Assembly (NCBI GenBank): GCA_030529505.1
Contig: JAUMWT010000022.1
Span: forward strand, 1-38,524
From: Allobrachymonas sp.
Lineage (GTDB): Bacteria > Pseudomonadota > Gammaproteobacteria > Burkholderiales > Burkholderiaceae_C
Reading direction: 5' to 3'
DNA length: 38,524 bases
Below are positions 16,837 to 25,191 of this stretch, piece after piece. Positions within the stretch are counted from its first letter, which is position 1, and each line of letters starts with the position of its first letter. Under the pieces are notes generated by a model. That model saw only the letters and a list, made by a program, of their open reading frames with translations, did no database searches and was not told the origin of the DNA. The translations under genes and the position numbers were made by a program.

Positions 16837-17997
16837 CTAAAAACTATTTTTCTCCATCCAAGTCAAAAGTTGGGCCTCTTTTATTTCTTTTATTTTCTCT
16901 TCGCTTAAGCCATATAGTTTTTTGTGATACTTGTCCACATACTGATTTACATGAAAATCAGTAAATTTCTCTGGGTAAGCAGCTTTGGCGGAGATGCTTA
17001 AAATAACAGGAACTTCAAGCCTCCAGTCTCCCCACCATGTTAAAAGCCCCAAAGATGCAATTCTGTTATTTTTTATAGCATTGATGCTTGAGATGTTTTT
17101 ATACTCCTCTCTCTTTAATATATCAATGCTTGGAGCGACAGAGCTTGTACTAAGGATAATAACGTCAGGATTTAAGCGGATCAACTGCTCTGCCGACATT
17201 TTCGTTTTTTTCTGATCGCTATAGGCATTCTTGATTCCCGCGTGTTCTCTTACAAATTTTGCATCGCCAGTGTCTTTTCCCCAAACAGAGCCAACTTCTT
17301 TTCCTTTCAAAAGGCTTATATACAAAACCCTTGGCTTATCTTCTTCTTTTATGCCGGACACTCTATTTTGAATGAACTCCACTTGTTCATTCATGAGGCT
17401 TATTATCTCTTCTGCCCTTTCTGTTTTATTGAAAACCTCGCCAAGAAGCTTGATTCCATCGTAATGCTTTTGAAGCTCAACTTTCTCATAATAGCCCGAT
17501 CCATTTATCACCACGAGAGGTATTTTTAGTTGTTTTTCTATTGTTTCGATGGCTTTTTTTGTTATTTCACTGTTTTTTATGTATTCCGAGTTTCTTAATA
17601 TCACCAAATCGGGTTTGCTGGCCACTATGGCTTCAAAATCAACAGCGCCCATAGGGTAGCCAACAATTGGCAGCTCATAAACTTCAGGAAACAAAACAGT
17701 CGTATCTCTTTTTTCTTTTTTTAATTTTGAGTCTATAATTCCGCCTGTTGCAACTATTTTTTCTTTCAAATTCATGGCTATCATGTTTTGAAGCACGAAG
17801 CCCTTATCTATGATTACGACTCTTTTGGGATCCTTGGGAATAGATATTATTTTTCCCCGCATATCCGTAACTTCTTTTATCTCATGAGAGATATGCTTCT
17901 TTTCAATTATTGAATGCTGCTTATCCGAACAACCCAGAATGCAAGAAAAAAGAATGATGCATGCAGAGCAGCCAATTTTTTTAAATCCATCCAACAT
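16837..17997 (-). CDS. Periplasmic metal-chelate-binding lipoprotein (FepB/BtuF-like)
   Basis: A 386-residue class III binding protein. The signal peptide ends in the lipobox ILGC with Cys23, so it is membrane-anchored despite a Gram-negative host, a pattern common in Gram-positive bacteria and some other A+T-rich lineages. The mature part begins VTDMRGKIISIPKDPKRVVII, then PIVGYPMGAVDFEAIVASKPDLVILRN, and the C-lobe has MSAEQLIRLNPDVIILSTSS. These are typical of periplasmic binding proteins for siderophores, haem or cobalamin. The GAGGTG ribosome site stands 6 bases before the ATG. It is the first gene of the operon and lies 60 bases downstream of the palindrome at 18058-18093. Ligand unknown. 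Confidence 0.9.
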   Translation of the reverse strand: MLDGFKKIGCSACIILFSCILGCSDKQHSIIEKKHISHEIKEVTDMRGKIISIPKDPKRVVIIDKGFVLQNMIAMNLKEKIVATGGIIDSKLKKEKRDTTVLFPEVYELPIVGYPMGAVDFEAIVASKPDLVILRNSEYIKNSEITKKAIETIEKQLKIPLVVINGSGYYEKVELQKHYDGIKLLGEVFNKTERAEEIISLMNEQVEFIQNRVSGIKEEDKPRVLYISLLKGKEVGSVWGKDTGDAKFVREHAGIKNAYSDQKKTKMSAEQLIRLNPDVIILSTSSVAPSIDILKREEYKNISSINAIKNNRIASLGLLTWWGDWRLEVPVILSISAKAAYPEKFTDFHVNQYVDKYHKKLYGLSEEKIKEIKEAQLLTWMEKNSF

Positions 17998-18057
17998 AAA
18001 TCACCTCGATTGGCATTAAAACAACAAGCAGATATCCCAATAAATTTATGTCTTCAT

Positions 18058-18093
18058 GCCTATCATAAAATATTCGATATTTTTATGATAGGC
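18058..18093. promoter_or_regulatory. 36-bp near-perfect palindrome, candidate operator of the uptake operon
   Basis: The left arm GCCTATCATAAAATAT (18058-18073) and right arm ATATTTTTATGATAGGC (18077-18093) are inverted repeats differing by one extra base, around TCG. It lies 61-96 bases upstream of the binding-protein start, where an operator or a leader hairpin would act. On the minus strand a TATGAT box lies within one arm, so a bound regulator could block a promoter. There is no T-run, which argues against a terminator. The half-sites do not match the Fur or E. coli NikR patterns that I know. Confidence 0.55.
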
Positions 18094-18469
18094 AGACAAA
18101 GAAGAACAAATAGCCATCCAAAAGATCAGGTATCAAAATCTCTTAAAAATTCTGCTTTGATTTTTCTTCTAAAAGTCAAGTATCGTTCTGAAAAAAACAG
18201 ATGATTTGTTTGAATTTTCGCACAGAATGTACGACGTCGTCACCTTTGCAATGCTTAAGCAGATTTAAAATGAGGTGATATGCATAAGTCTGTTTTCAGA
18301 ATGTTAATATAAAGCAAACTTTTGTATAAGTCATGGCGCCCAGCAGATTGCTACAAGAATGAATGGCTGCCCCAAAAGATTACAAGGTCAACTTTCCGCC
18401 TTGATGCAGAAGGCCCCTCATTGCTATGCGACCAAGGCCCGCAAGAGGTAGAGCCAAATATAGGGCCGT
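18094..18469. other. Gene-free A+T-rich to GC-rich transition
   Basis: No gene is supported here. The first ~240 bases are A+T-rich like the uptake operon. From about 18330 the sequence returns to the GC-rich style of the chromosome, so the right border of the island probably lies near 18300-18350. No attachment-site duplication, tRNA or transposase remnant was recognised at the border. Confidence 0.5.
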
Positions 18470-18832
18470 TTAGTCATGCGGGTTTTGCTCCAGCTTGTTG
18501 AGCAGCGCCTGAATGCGCTCGGGTGCAATGCGTTTTTGCATGAGCTGGATCAGGCCGTCGCCCTCGACCATGGGGCGCAGCACGGCTACTTCGGCCGGGT
18601 AAAAGCGCACCTCCCAGTCGCTCAGTTCCTTGTCGAACTCTTCATCCGACCAGTTTTTGCACTTGGCCAGGCAGTAGACCAGGGGCATGGCCTTGTTTTC
18701 GAGAAAGGATTTTTTGTAAGGCTTTTGCTGCCAGCGGTTGGCAAACCATTCCTTGTGCTCGGCCTCCAGGGTCAGAAGCCGTTTGTTGATGGCTTTTTCA
18801 AGCGATGACAGGGGAAAGCTGTAGAGTTTCAT
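18470..18832 (-). CDS. Conserved-looking protein of unknown function
   Basis: A 120-residue soluble protein (MKLYSFPLSSLEKAINKRLLTLEAEHKEWFANRWQQK... ending LEQNPHD) rich in charged residues, with no signal peptide or membrane segment. I do not recognise a family. Its codon use is GC-rich like the chromosome, and the open frame is clean, which supports a real native gene. The middle part holds two cysteines (VYCLAKCKNW) and a conserved-looking acidic/aromatic block SDEEFDKELSDWEVRFYPAE. It lies between the uptake island and the RNA methyltransferase, 183 bases downstream of the latter in the same direction. Confidence 0.65.
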   Translation of the reverse strand: MKLYSFPLSSLEKAINKRLLTLEAEHKEWFANRWQQKPYKKSFLENKAMPLVYCLAKCKNWSDEEFDKELSDWEVRFYPAEVAVLRPMVEGDGLIQLMQKRIAPERIQALLNKLEQNPHD

Positions 18833-19015
18833 GGATAAGGCTCACTTCGGTTTGTTGTGCGAGGTGTGGTGGCTATTCAGTACTCGAACTTACACCATTG
18901 TTTGCATCAATGCGCAGAAAAGCACGGCTGTCTGCCAGTATCCGTGCACTTTTGCCGAAAAACTGGCGGCAGTGATGCGTGGAATACACAGCTCTGCGCC
19001 TGCGCAGCGATGGGT

Positions 19016-19873
19016 TCAGCCTGCGGCCGATGCGTTTGCTTGGCTTGCTTGAACGCACGCACTGGCGTGCAGGCAAATGGCGGCCGCTGCGGCCACGTTG
19101 AGCGATTCTTCCCCGCCCGGTTGGGCAATGCGCACCATCCGTTCCGCCCGTTGCACCAAGGCACTGGCAACGCCCTGCCCTTCGTGCCCAAACACCCAAG
19201 CACAGGGCGATGGCAAAGCGGCCTGATGCAGCAGATGCTGCCCCTGCAGATGCGTAACGAGCAGCGGCACTTGCAATTGCTGCACTTCATGCAGCGTGGC
19301 ATTTTCAAACAAGCGCAAGGCAAAATGCGCGCCCATGCCTGCGCGCAGCACCTTGGGCGACCACAGCGCCGCCGTGCCCTGCAAAGCCAGCACCTGTTTA
19401 AAGCCCAGGGCGCTGGCGCTGCGCAAAATGGAGCCGACATTGCCTGCATCTTGAATGCGATCGAGGATGATGGTGTTGGCGGCTGGATCAATAGCGATAC
19501 CGACCTGCGGCAGCGCTGCCACATCCAGCACAAAGCCCATTTGCGCTGCAGATGGCAGTGCGCTCAGTTGGGCAAACAGCGCATCGTCCAGCACGTGGAT
19601 GCGCGCCAAGTTGGGCAAGCGGGCTTGCCAAGTGGCTGCGCTGCGCGTCCACAGGCTGTGGCTGAACAGGGCCGCTTGCGGTTGCAAGCCGCGCTGCAAG
19701 GCAGCCTGGCAGAGGTGATCGCCTTCCAGCCAGAGCTTGCCCAGCTTGCGGTAAGCGGCCGGTTCGTGGGCCAGCTTGCGCAGGGATTTGAACAAGGCGT
19801 TGTCACGCGAGCTGATGGGCAGCACTTTGGCCCCGGCGTGTGCTGCAGATGCTGTGCTTGTGCTTTTTTTCAT
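19016..19873 (-). CDS. SpoU/TrmH-family RNA 2'-O-methyltransferase
   Basis: A 285-residue RNA ribose methyltransferase with the SPOUT trefoil-knot fold. The N-terminal substrate-binding part (residues ~15-120) includes [33 protein letters not shown], as in RlmB/TsnR-type enzymes. The three SpoU motifs follow: [26 protein letters not shown] and [12 protein letters not shown]. The target (rRNA or tRNA position) cannot be assigned. It overlaps the rnhB stop in ATGA and is therefore translationally coupled to it. This pairing with rnhB is common in Burkholderiales. The last ~20 residues are Ala/Ser-rich and likely disordered. Confidence 0.9.
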   Translation of the reverse strand: MKKSTSTASAAHAGAKVLPISSRDNALFKSLRKLAHEPAAYRKLGKLWLEGDHLCQAALQRGLQPQAALFSHSLWTRSAATWQARLPNLARIHVLDDALFAQLSALPSAAQMGFVLDVAALPQVGIAIDPAANTIILDRIQDAGNVGSILRSASALGFKQVLALQGTAALWSPKVLRAGMGAHFALRLFENATLHEVQQLQVPLLVTHLQGQHLLHQAALPSPCAWVFGHEGQGVASALVQRAERMVRIAQPGGEESLNVAAAAAICLHASACVQASQANASAAG

Positions 19874-20607
19874 GATCCAACTGCACTTTTCGCTGAACCT
19901 TGTTGGGCGGGAACCGTTGCAGCATGGGCATGCGCATCAAGGTTGGCATCTGCATGGGTTCCCTGCTGTCTGGTGGGCGCTTGGTGTTGCTGCAAGGCAG
20001 CAGCCACGGGCGCAAAGCCGCAGCGGTGCTCGGGCGTGGGGCCCAGGCGCTGCAAGGCTGCCAGGTGCTCGGCCGTGCCATAGCCCTTGTGGCGGGCAAA
20101 GCCGTAGGCGGGGTATTGCGCGTCAATCTGCAAGCACCAGCGGTCGCGCGTGACCTTGGCCAGAATGGATGCCGCCGAAATCGCGGGCACTTTGGCATCG
20201 CCTTGCACGATGGATTCGGCCCGCACCTTGAGCACAGGCAGGCGGTTGCCATCCACCAGCACTTTGGCGGGCAGCAGGCGCAGCCCTTCTACCGCGCGGC
20301 GCATGGCCAGCAGGGTGGCGTGCAGGATGTTGAGCTGCGCAATCTCTTGCACGCTGGCGCTGGCGATGCTGCAACACAGCGCCTTGGCCTGAATTTCGTC
20401 AAACAACTGCTCGCGCCGCGCAGCCGTGAGCTTTTTGGAATCGGTCAGGCCCTTGATGGGCTGCTGCTCGTCCAGAATCACCGCGGCAGCCACCACCGGC
20501 CCGGCCAAGGGGCCACGGCCGGCTTCGTCCACGCCGGCAATCAAGCCGCCGGGCGCATCCCAACACAGGCTGGCCTGCTCAGCCTGCAAGAACCTGCTGG
20601 ATCGCAT
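19870..20607 (-). CDS. rnhB: Ribonuclease HII
   Basis: A 245-residue RNase H-type nuclease that cuts RNA in RNA-DNA hybrids and removes misincorporated ribonucleotides. The catalytic block is [14 protein letters not shown] (the conserved DEAGRG, with D and E). Further marks are [23 protein letters not shown] and [14 protein letters not shown], the last carrying the C-terminal Asp. The ATG at 20607 is chosen because it leaves ~20 residues before the core; the frame reaches back to 20658 inside lpxB. It overlaps the lpxB 3' end by about 28 bases. The C-terminal ~35 residues ([24 protein letters not shown]) are an unusual low-complexity His/Ala/Gln tail beyond the usual family end. Confidence 0.94.
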   Translation of the reverse strand: MRSSRFLQAEQASLCWDAPGGLIAGVDEAGRGPLAGPVVAAAVILDEQQPIKGLTDSKKLTAARREQLFDEIQAKALCCSIASASVQEIAQLNILHATLLAMRRAVEGLRLLPAKVLVDGNRLPVLKVRAESIVQGDAKVPAISAASILAKVTRDRWCLQIDAQYPAYGFARHKGYGTAEHLAALQRLGPTPEHRCGFAPVAAALQQHQAPTRQQGTHADANLDAHAHAATVPAQQGSAKSAVGS

Positions 20608-21727
20608 GGGCAGACAAGGCGGCAGTATCGCGCCGCAGGCAATGGTGGAGTTCAGCAAAACGCTGCTGCACAGTGGCGCAGCGGGCGGGGTCGTCCAGCC
20701 AGGCCGCTACGGCATCGGCCAGCTTGGGCGGCGTGGCGTCTTCTTGCAGCAGCTCGGGCACCACGAATTCGCGGCTCAGGATGTTGGGCAGGCCCACCCA
20801 GGGCTGCAACTGCTTGCTGCGCATGATGCGCGCCGAGAGGGGGTGCACGGCGTAAGAGATCACCATCGGTCGCTTGAGCAAGGCCGCTTCCAGCGTGGCC
20901 GTGCCGCTGGCGATGAGCGTGACGTTGCAGGCCGTGAGCGCCTCGTGCGATTGGCCATCCAGCACCGTGACTACATGGCCGAGGCCAGCCGCCTGCACCC
21001 TGCCCTGCAAGCGGGCCAGATAACCAGGCGCTGCGGGCAGCAAACAGCGCAGGCCCGGGCGGCGCTGATGCAGCAGACGGGCTGCTTCCAAAAAACGGGG
21101 AGCCAAGTAAGCGATTTCGGAATCGCGGCTGCCCGGCAGCAGAGCCAGCACTTCGGCATCGGGCGGCAGTTGCAGCGCGGTGCGCGCGGCTGCCTGGTCG
21201 GGCTCCAGCGGCAATACGCTGGCCAATGGGTGGCCCACGTAGGTCGCGGCAATGCCGTGCTGCTCCAGCAAGGCGGGCTCGAAAGGAAACAAGCACAACA
21301 CATGATCGGCACTGCGGCGAATGGTGTGGACGCGATGCGGCCGCCAGGCCCAGATGGAAGGGCAAACGAAATGCACGGTGCGAATGCCCTTTTGCCGCAG
21401 GCTTTCTTCCAGGCCAAAGTTGAAATCGGGCGCATCCACACCGATGAAGACATCGGGCCGCTCTTGCAGAAACCGCTGGCGCAACTGCGAGCGAATGCGC
21501 CACAGGCCGAACACGCGCTTGAACACCTCCAGGCTGTAGCCATGCACCGCCAGCAACTGGCTGGGCCACAACGCCTGAAAACCCTGCGCCTGCATGCGCG
21601 GCCCGCCAATGCCACTGGCCTGCCACTGGGGCCAATGCTGGCTCACCCCTTGCAGCAGCAGGCTGGCCAGCAAGTCGCCCGAGGCTTCGCCTGCCACCAT
21701 GCCGATGCGTAAACTGGATTGCTGCAT
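20579..21727 (-). CDS. lpxB: Lipid-A-disaccharide synthase
   Basis: A 382-residue peripheral membrane glycosyltransferase (GT19) that joins UDP-2,3-diacylglucosamine and lipid X to the lipid A disaccharide. Family marks are [20 protein letters not shown] at the N-terminus, [76 protein letters not shown] and [21 protein letters not shown]. Gene length is normal. It is the last lpx gene of the run and is separated from lpxA by an unrelated membrane-protein gene, whereas the usual order is lpxA directly before lpxB. Confidence 0.96.
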   Translation of the reverse strand: MQQSSLRIGMVAGEASGDLLASLLLQGVSQHWPQWQASGIGGPRMQAQGFQALWPSQLLAVHGYSLEVFKRVFGLWRIRSQLRQRFLQERPDVFIGVDAPDFNFGLEESLRQKGIRTVHFVCPSIWAWRPHRVHTIRRSADHVLCLFPFEPALLEQHGIAATYVGHPLASVLPLEPDQAAARTALQLPPDAEVLALLPGSRDSEIAYLAPRFLEAARLLHQRRPGLRCLLPAAPGYLARLQGRVQAAGLGHVVTVLDGQSHEALTACNVTLIASGTATLEAALLKRPMVISYAVHPLSARIMRSKQLQPWVGLPNILSREFVVPELLQEDATPPKLADAVAAWLDDPARCATVQQRFAELHHCLRRDTAALSAHAIQQVLAG

Positions 21728-21750
21728 TGTGAAGTATGCCCGCTGAAAAT

Positions 21751-22236
21751 TTATTTTTCAAATGGGATATGTCCGCTATCGATCTTGCCGTATTTTCTAG
21801 GTCTTTTGGATTTTTGATTTTTTTTGGGCCGGGCAAAGAAAATAAGAATCGCCCCCACTACCAAGAAATGCCACGCCAAAAAATATCCAATCATGCCCCA
21901 CAAAGGCATAAAGAAAAAAATAACATCTTTGTCTCCAATTATTTCCCAAATAAAACCTGGAACAAAAAATATCCCGGGAAATGCAAATAATGCCATGGTC
22001 ACCAAAAAAATTCCCCAATTTACTTGATTGGAGTTGATGACACTTTCATCTCTTAGATTTTTACTGAATACCCAATTCAATATAATCAATGGAATGGAAA
22101 TGAGCCACCAATACGGACTATAGTGTTTGGAGAAAAAATAAAGATAAGCAAGCGTCAAGCAACATGCGGATGCTGCGATGGACAGGCATGCATACCCTCT
22201 TTTGGTGAGCAAAATGATGGATTTGAAGAAGTGCAT
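21751..22236 (-). CDS. A+T-rich membrane protein inserted between lpxA and lpxB
   Basis: A 161-residue inner-membrane protein with four predicted transmembrane stretches at about residues 15-35, 41-58, 73-97 and 105-135. It has a short basic N-terminus (MHFFKSIILLTKRG) and a basic C-terminal tail (ARPKKNQKSKRPRKYGK). Composition is rich in Phe, Ile and Trp. I do not recognise the family. The ATG at 22236 begins 38 bases after the lpxA stop; the open frame extends to 22629, but that part only overlaps lpxA. The DNA is strongly A+T-rich compared with lpxA and lpxB on either side, so it was probably acquired. Its end is 24 bases before lpxB, so the lpx operon can still be read through. No immunity-type partner is visible. 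Confidence 0.65.
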   Translation of the reverse strand: MHFFKSIILLTKRGYACLSIAASACCLTLAYLYFFSKHYSPYWWLISIPLIILNWVFSKNLRDESVINSNQVNWGIFLVTMALFAFPGIFFVPGFIWEIIGDKDVIFFFMPLWGMIGYFLAWHFLVVGAILIFFARPKKNQKSKRPRKYGKIDSGHIPFEK

Positions 22237-22274
22237 GAATTTGCCATCTTCCGCTATTGAAAGCGTTGCAAAAA

Positions 22275-23078
22275 TCACCGCACCATGCCCCGCTTGCTGC
22301 CCGCCAAAAAGTCGAGCATGCAGCAAATATCGTGGCCCGCGTCGGGGTATTGGTCTGCCAAAGCCTCGATGGCCGTGCGGGCTTGTTCCAGCGGCAGGCC
22401 GTCGCGGTACAGGTATTTGTGCATGGCCTTGATGGCGACGATGCGTTCGGCTGAAAAACCCCGGCGGCGCAGCCCCTCGATATTGAAGCTGCGCGGCTTG
22501 CCGGGGTTGCCGTCCACCAGCATATAGGGCGGAATGTCTTGGTTCACGGCCGAGTTGGAGCCGAGCATGGCATGCGCACCCACGCGGCAGAACTGGTGGA
22601 TGCCCGATTGCCCGCCGATGATGGCCCAATCGTGCACCTGCACGTGGCCGGCCAGCCCCACGTAGCTGGCCAGAATGGTTTGGTTGCCCACTTGCACGTC
22701 GTGCGCGATGTGCACGGATGACATGATCCAGTTGTCATCGCCCACGCAGGTGCAGCCGCTGTCTTGCACGGTGCCGGTGTTGATGGTGCAAAACTCGCGA
22801 ATGGTGTTGCGGTGGCCGATTTCCAGCCGGGTGGGTTCGCCTGCGTATTTCTTGTCTTGCGGCGCGCCGCCGATGGCGTTGTGGGAATAGATGCGGTTGT
22901 CTTCGCCGATGCTGGTGTGCCCTTCGACCACGCAGTGCGAGCCGATCACGCTGCGCGCGCCAATCGTCACATGCGGGCCGATGAGGGTGAAAGCGCCAAT
23001 CGTGGCGTCGGTCGCCACCTGGGCGGAAGGGTCAATCAGGGCGGTTGGGTGGATGTGCGCCACGGGCTTTCCTTGCAA
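22275..23078 (-). CDS. lpxA: UDP-N-acetylglucosamine acyltransferase
   Basis: A 267-residue trimeric acyltransferase for the first step of lipid A synthesis, moving a hydroxyacyl chain from ACP to UDP-GlcNAc. The N-terminal two thirds are hexapeptide repeats of a left-handed beta-helix ([25 protein letters not shown]...). [21 protein letters not shown] carries the catalytic His. [21 protein letters not shown] and [20 protein letters not shown] are diagnostic for LpxA. It starts 7 bases after the fabZ stop, in the conserved lpxD-fabZ-lpxA order. Confidence 0.97.
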   Translation of the reverse strand: MQGKPVAHIHPTALIDPSAQVATDATIGAFTLIGPHVTIGARSVIGSHCVVEGHTSIGEDNRIYSHNAIGGAPQDKKYAGEPTRLEIGHRNTIREFCTINTGTVQDSGCTCVGDDNWIMSSVHIAHDVQVGNQTILASYVGLAGHVQVHDWAIIGGQSGIHQFCRVGAHAMLGSNSAVNQDIPPYMLVDGNPGKPRSFNIEGLRRRGFSAERIVAIKAMHKYLYRDGLPLEQARTAIEALADQYPDAGHDICCMLDFLAGSKRGMVR

Positions 23079-23085
23079 TCCGGTC

Positions 23086-23547
23086 TCAGACTTTGCGCAC
23101 GGCGCACATCAGGTCGGCCTCGCAGGCCAGCTCGCCGTCAACCGAAGCGGTGGCATGGTATTTGTAGATGCCGCCACGCCCGCGATCGGCGGTGACTTCA
23201 AACACGATCTGGTCGCCTGCGATCACGGGGCGTTTGAAGCGTGCATTGTCAATGCCCGCAAAGTAATACACGGTGTCCGGGGCCAGGCCGGTATCGCCAT
23301 TGGGGTAGGTGAACAGGAGCGAGGAGGCCTGCGCCATGGCTTCCAGAATCAGCACGCCGGGCATGACCGGGTGGTGTGGAAAGTGACCACCGAAAAACGG
23401 TTCGTTGATGGTGACGTTCTTGATGGCCTTGAGCCGTTTGTTTTCCAGATCGACTTCGATCACGCGGTCGATCAGCAAAAACGGATAGCGGTGCGGCAAG
23501 TGCCGCATCACCTTGAAAATGTCCATTGGAGGCACTGGCTGCGTCAT
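23086..23547 (-). CDS. fabZ: 3-hydroxyacyl-ACP dehydratase FabZ
   Basis: A 153-residue hot-dog-fold dehydratase that removes water from 3-hydroxyacyl-ACP in fatty-acid synthesis and so competes with LpxA/LpxD for hydroxyacyl-ACP. The catalytic histidine is in [17 protein letters not shown] and the acidic residue in [38 protein letters not shown] follows. The start overlaps the lpxD stop in ATGA. Confidence 0.97.
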   Translation of the reverse strand: MTQPVPPMDIFKVMRHLPHRYPFLLIDRVIEVDLENKRLKAIKNVTINEPFFGGHFPHHPVMPGVLILEAMAQASSLLFTYPNGDTGLAPDTVYYFAGIDNARFKRPVIAGDQIVFEVTADRGRGGIYKYHATASVDGELACEADLMCAVRKV

Positions 23548-24542
23548 GATTTTTGCAATGCTTTCAGTTCTTGTTCGAGTGCTTTGATGCGGTCGCGCAG
23601 TTTGTGCAACTGCTTGGCCGTGGCGGCATTTTTTTCCCAGGCGGCATTATCGTCGATGGGAAAGAAGCCCGTATAAACCCCCGGCTTGTGCAGCGAGCGC
23701 GAGGCAAAGGATGTGGCCGAGATATGCACCCCTTCGGCCAGCGTGATGTGCCCCATGATGTTGGCCGCGCCGCCAATGGTGCAGCCCGCACCCACGGTGG
23801 TGCTGCCGGCAATGCCCGAGCAAGCTGCCATGGCCACGTTGCGGCCCAGGTGCACGTTGTGGGCGATCTGGATCAGGTTGTCGAGCTTCACGCCGTCTTC
23901 AATCACGGTGTCATCCAGCGCACCGCGGTCGATGCAGGTGTTGGCGCCGATTTCCACATCGTTGCCGATGCGCACGCGGCCCAATTGCTCGATCTTGATC
24001 CACTGTCCCTGCTCTTGCGCAAAGCCGAAACCATCGGCACCGATCACGGCGCCAGCGTGCACGATGCAACGCTCACCGATGGAGCAGCCTTCGCTCAGCG
24101 TCACGCGCGATTTGAGCCAGGAGCCTGCGCCAACGCAAGCGCCCTGCTCCACCACGCACATGGGGCCGATGATGGCATCGGGGGCCACATTCGCCTGGGG
24201 GTGCACAAAGGCCGTGGGGTGAATGTGGTAGTCGGGCCGGGGCTGGCTGCGCTGCTTCCACCATTGGCTCAGGTATGCAAACCCGGCGTAGGGGTTGGCC
24301 ATGACGATGTGATTCAAGCCGCGGCTGTGTGCCTCTTCTTGTGCCCAGGGCGCCACGATGACGCAGCCCGCCGTGCTCTCTTGCAAATGCGGCAGAAAGT
24401 GGCGATTGCTGAGAAAAGTGATGCTGTGGGCATTGGCCGTTTTCAAAGGCGCGATGCGCGCAATGCTTTGACTGCGATCGCCGTGCAGCACGCCACCGTG
24501 CGCTTGCAGAAAATCGGCAATCTCTCCGAGTGAGTAAGCCAT
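23544..24542 (-). CDS. lpxD: UDP-3-O-acylglucosamine N-acyltransferase
   Basis: A 332-residue acyltransferase of the third lipid A step. The N-terminal uridine-binding domain is [22 protein letters not shown] to about residue 95, then come hexapeptide repeats ([21 protein letters not shown]...). [21 protein letters not shown] holds the catalytic His. A short C-terminal coiled part ends the protein ([16 protein letters not shown]). The start at 24542 (MAYSLGEI) matches the family; an alternative ATG at 24557 would add MKASI. A hairpin terminator or attenuator lies between it and ompH upstream. Confidence 0.96.
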   Translation of the reverse strand: MAYSLGEIADFLQAHGGVLHGDRSQSIARIAPLKTANAHSITFLSNRHFLPHLQESTAGCVIVAPWAQEEAHSRGLNHIVMANPYAGFAYLSQWWKQRSQPRPDYHIHPTAFVHPQANVAPDAIIGPMCVVEQGACVGAGSWLKSRVTLSEGCSIGERCIVHAGAVIGADGFGFAQEQGQWIKIEQLGRVRIGNDVEIGANTCIDRGALDDTVIEDGVKLDNLIQIAHNVHLGRNVAMAACSGIAGSTTVGAGCTIGGAANIMGHITLAEGVHISATSFASRSLHKPGVYTGFFPIDDNAAWEKNAATAKQLHKLRDRIKALEQELKALQKS

Positions 24543-24619
24543 GATGGACGCTTTCAATCAACGCTGAAGCAGCGGGCTGCGCTGTGGCATGCCAGCAAAC
24601 AGCCCCTGCATGCAAAACA

Positions 24620-24641
24620 AAAGGCGCTTTGCAGCGCCTTT
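24620..24641 (-). terminator. Terminator or attenuator between ompH and lpxD
   Basis: On the minus strand AAAGGCGC (24641-24634) pairs with GCGCCTTT (24627-24620), followed by TTGTTTTG. It lies 17 bases after the ompH stop. It may separate the rpsB-to-ompH part of the cluster from the lpxD-to-lpxB part, or only dampen transcription. Confidence 0.65.
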
Positions 24642-24657
24642 GCTCCTTGAGGATTTT

Positions 24658-25191
24658 TCACTTGGCCGCATTCAGTGCACGCAAGACCTTGTCGGTGATG
24701 TCGATGCGGGAATTGATGTAGGCCGCCTCCTGGATGATGACGTCGTACTGCTCTTGGCGGGCCGTTTGCTCGATCACCCGGTTGGCTTTCTGAATGAAAC
24801 GCTGCAACTCGTCGTTTTTGCGGTTGTTCAGGTCTTCTTGGAACTCCTGGCGCTTGCGCTGAAAGTCCTCGTCCTGCGCCATCAACTGCTGCTGCTTGGC
24901 CGTGCGCTGCGCTTCGCTCATTTTGGGCGCGTCACGCTCGAACTGTTCGATGGCTTTTTGCAAGGCGCTGCCCTGCGCCACCAATTGGCGCTCGCGGCCC
25001 GAAAACTCCTGCTTGAGCTTGTTCTGCGCGGCCTTGGAAGCCTCGGCTTCGCTGAACAGACGCTCGGCATTCACGAAGCCGATGCGCGTGGGAAAGACCT
25101 CTTGCGCCTGTGCCGCATGGGTCGTCCACAAGCAACTGGCTGCCAGCAGCAAGCCGATGGATGTGCGTTGAAAGCGTTTGGATGGTTTCAT
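24658..25191 (-). CDS. skp: OmpH/Skp periplasmic chaperone
   Basis: A 177-residue periplasmic chaperone that holds unfolded outer-membrane proteins for BamA. The signal peptide runs to about residue 29 (LLLAASCLWTTHAAQA). IGFVNAERLFSEAEASKAAQNKLKQEF is the conserved start of the mature protein. A long coiled-coil arm follows (FERDAPKMSEAQRTAKQQQLMAQDEDFQRKRQEFQEDLN). The C-terminal DVIIQEAAYINSRIDITDKVL strand closes the trimer base. The start overlaps the bamA stop by one base (TGATG), so it is coupled to bamA. Confidence 0.95.
   Translation of the reverse strand: MKPSKRFQRTSIGLLLAASCLWTTHAAQAQEVFPTRIGFVNAERLFSEAEASKAAQNKLKQEFSGRERQLVAQGSALQKAIEQFERDAPKMSEAQRTAKQQQLMAQDEDFQRKRQEFQEDLNNRKNDELQRFIQKANRVIEQTARQEQYDVIIQEAAYINSRIDITDKVLRALNAAK

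Noticed and set aside
18058-18093. Reading the palindrome as a NikR or Fur operator
   Set aside because: The half-site orientation TATCAT...ATGATA differs from GTATGA...TCATAC, and the arms are longer than a Fur box.
18857-20083. 408-codon open frame on the plus strand over the SpoU and rnhB genes
   Set aside because: It lies antisense to genes with clear catalytic motifs and shows only shadow composition.
20652-21836. 394-codon open frame on the minus strand over lpxB
   Set aside because: It is a second frame of lpxB, and the Ala/Arg-rich translation has no motif.
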